64,000 nucleotides of DNA, taken from assembly GCA_013399875.1 (NCBI GenBank), contig VXAZ01007544.1, forward strand, positions 1,507,091 through 1,571,090, written 5' to 3'. A program made the position numbers and the translations under genes. Under the pieces are notes generated by a model. That model had not been told where the DNA came from and did not search any database. It saw only the letters and a program-made list of their open reading frames with translations. How positions within the stretch are numbered: position 1 is the first letter of the stretch; each line of letters begins with the position of its first letter. Of the stretch, positions 63,720-64,000 are shown one piece after another. The DNA comes from Gymnorhina tibicen. Its lineage: Eukaryota; Chordata; Aves; Passeriformes; Artamidae.

Positions 63720-64000
63720 CCACCGCTGTGATTTGAGGGTTGGGGTGTTGCATTGTGCCCACGCTGCCGTCAGCTCCGGAAACAACCCCCGACAAGCCGG
63801 CGGTCTCAGGCTTGGGGCTGTCCGGACGAGCGCAGCCGTAACCTCATCCAAGAGGAAGGGGTGTAGTCTGATGTACGCGTCCCATTGCCTGCAAATGGCT
63901 CTGCCGCCCCATTGTTTCGAGTGTCTCAGTGGAAGTGGATCAGGAAGCTTATCTAGAGCCATCCCCACCCTTTCACCGGCAGCCCTTGTTTGAAAGAGAC
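63720..64000. promoter_or_regulatory. Left edge of a probable CpG island
   Basis: I count about 16 CpG dinucleotides in the last 280 bases, including GCCGGCGG, GGACGAGCGCAGCCG and TACGCG, with G+C clearly above the rest of the window. The estimated observed/expected ratio is about 0.7, against strong CpG depletion elsewhere. This is the usual mark of an unmethylated vertebrate promoter. Frames open on both strands here (63679-63993 plus, 63684-63968 minus) fit GC-rich composition and are not called genes. The gene itself would lie to the right of the window or start at its edge. Confidence 0.5.

Overview
The window looks like avian nuclear DNA. It carries several CR1 LINE fragments with bird-type 3' ends, two avian endogenous-retrovirus LTRs nested in opposite orientations, and old sauropsid/amniote repeat remnants. 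Base composition is mostly AT-rich and CpG-poor. The LTR types suggest a neoavian bird rather than chicken, but that is recognition from memory, not a search result. I found no exon, tRNA, rRNA or protein-coding gene that I can defend. Open reading frames are short and scattered, and none is a family I recognise. The window reads as intergenic or intronic sequence, possibly a gene desert or a very large intron.

Layout. Bases 1-0.87 kb are unremarkable. From 0.87 to 2.58 kb there is a minus-strand ERV LTR, split by a younger plus-strand LTR at about 1.69-2.37 kb. The outer LTR also contains a 290-bp direct duplication around a single N at 1254, which looks like an unmerged assembly overlap. 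From 2.6 to 17.4 kb is AT-rich unique sequence with two ancient repeat remnants (7.2 and 10.95 kb). CR1 fragments lie at 17.5, 19.2, 22.4-23.2 and 47.4-47.6 kb. A fossil LINE reverse transcriptase that is still readable lies at 27.84-28.1 kb. Ancient palindrome-type repeats recur at 10.95, 21.2 and 35.8 kb. A tRNA-derived SINE remnant is at 60.67 kb and a MIR-like remnant at 44.8 kb. Further LTR-like stretches are at 48.9-49.6 kb and possibly 60.85-61.25 kb.

Simple repeats include (GGGAA)11 on the minus strand at 38.53 kb and (TTTGT)10 at 55.66 kb. Regulatory candidates are weak: an RFX X-box match at 25.64 kb, three CTCF-like matches, and a few AT-rich blocks with homeodomain or octamer-type motifs that could be conserved noncoding elements. 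The last 280 bases turn CpG-rich, which suggests the edge of a CpG island and a promoter just beyond the right end.

I see no evidence of an undescribed biological system. The most useful second looks are the assembly duplication, the CpG island edge, the family of ancient palindromic repeats, and a few unusually long but unrecognised open frames.
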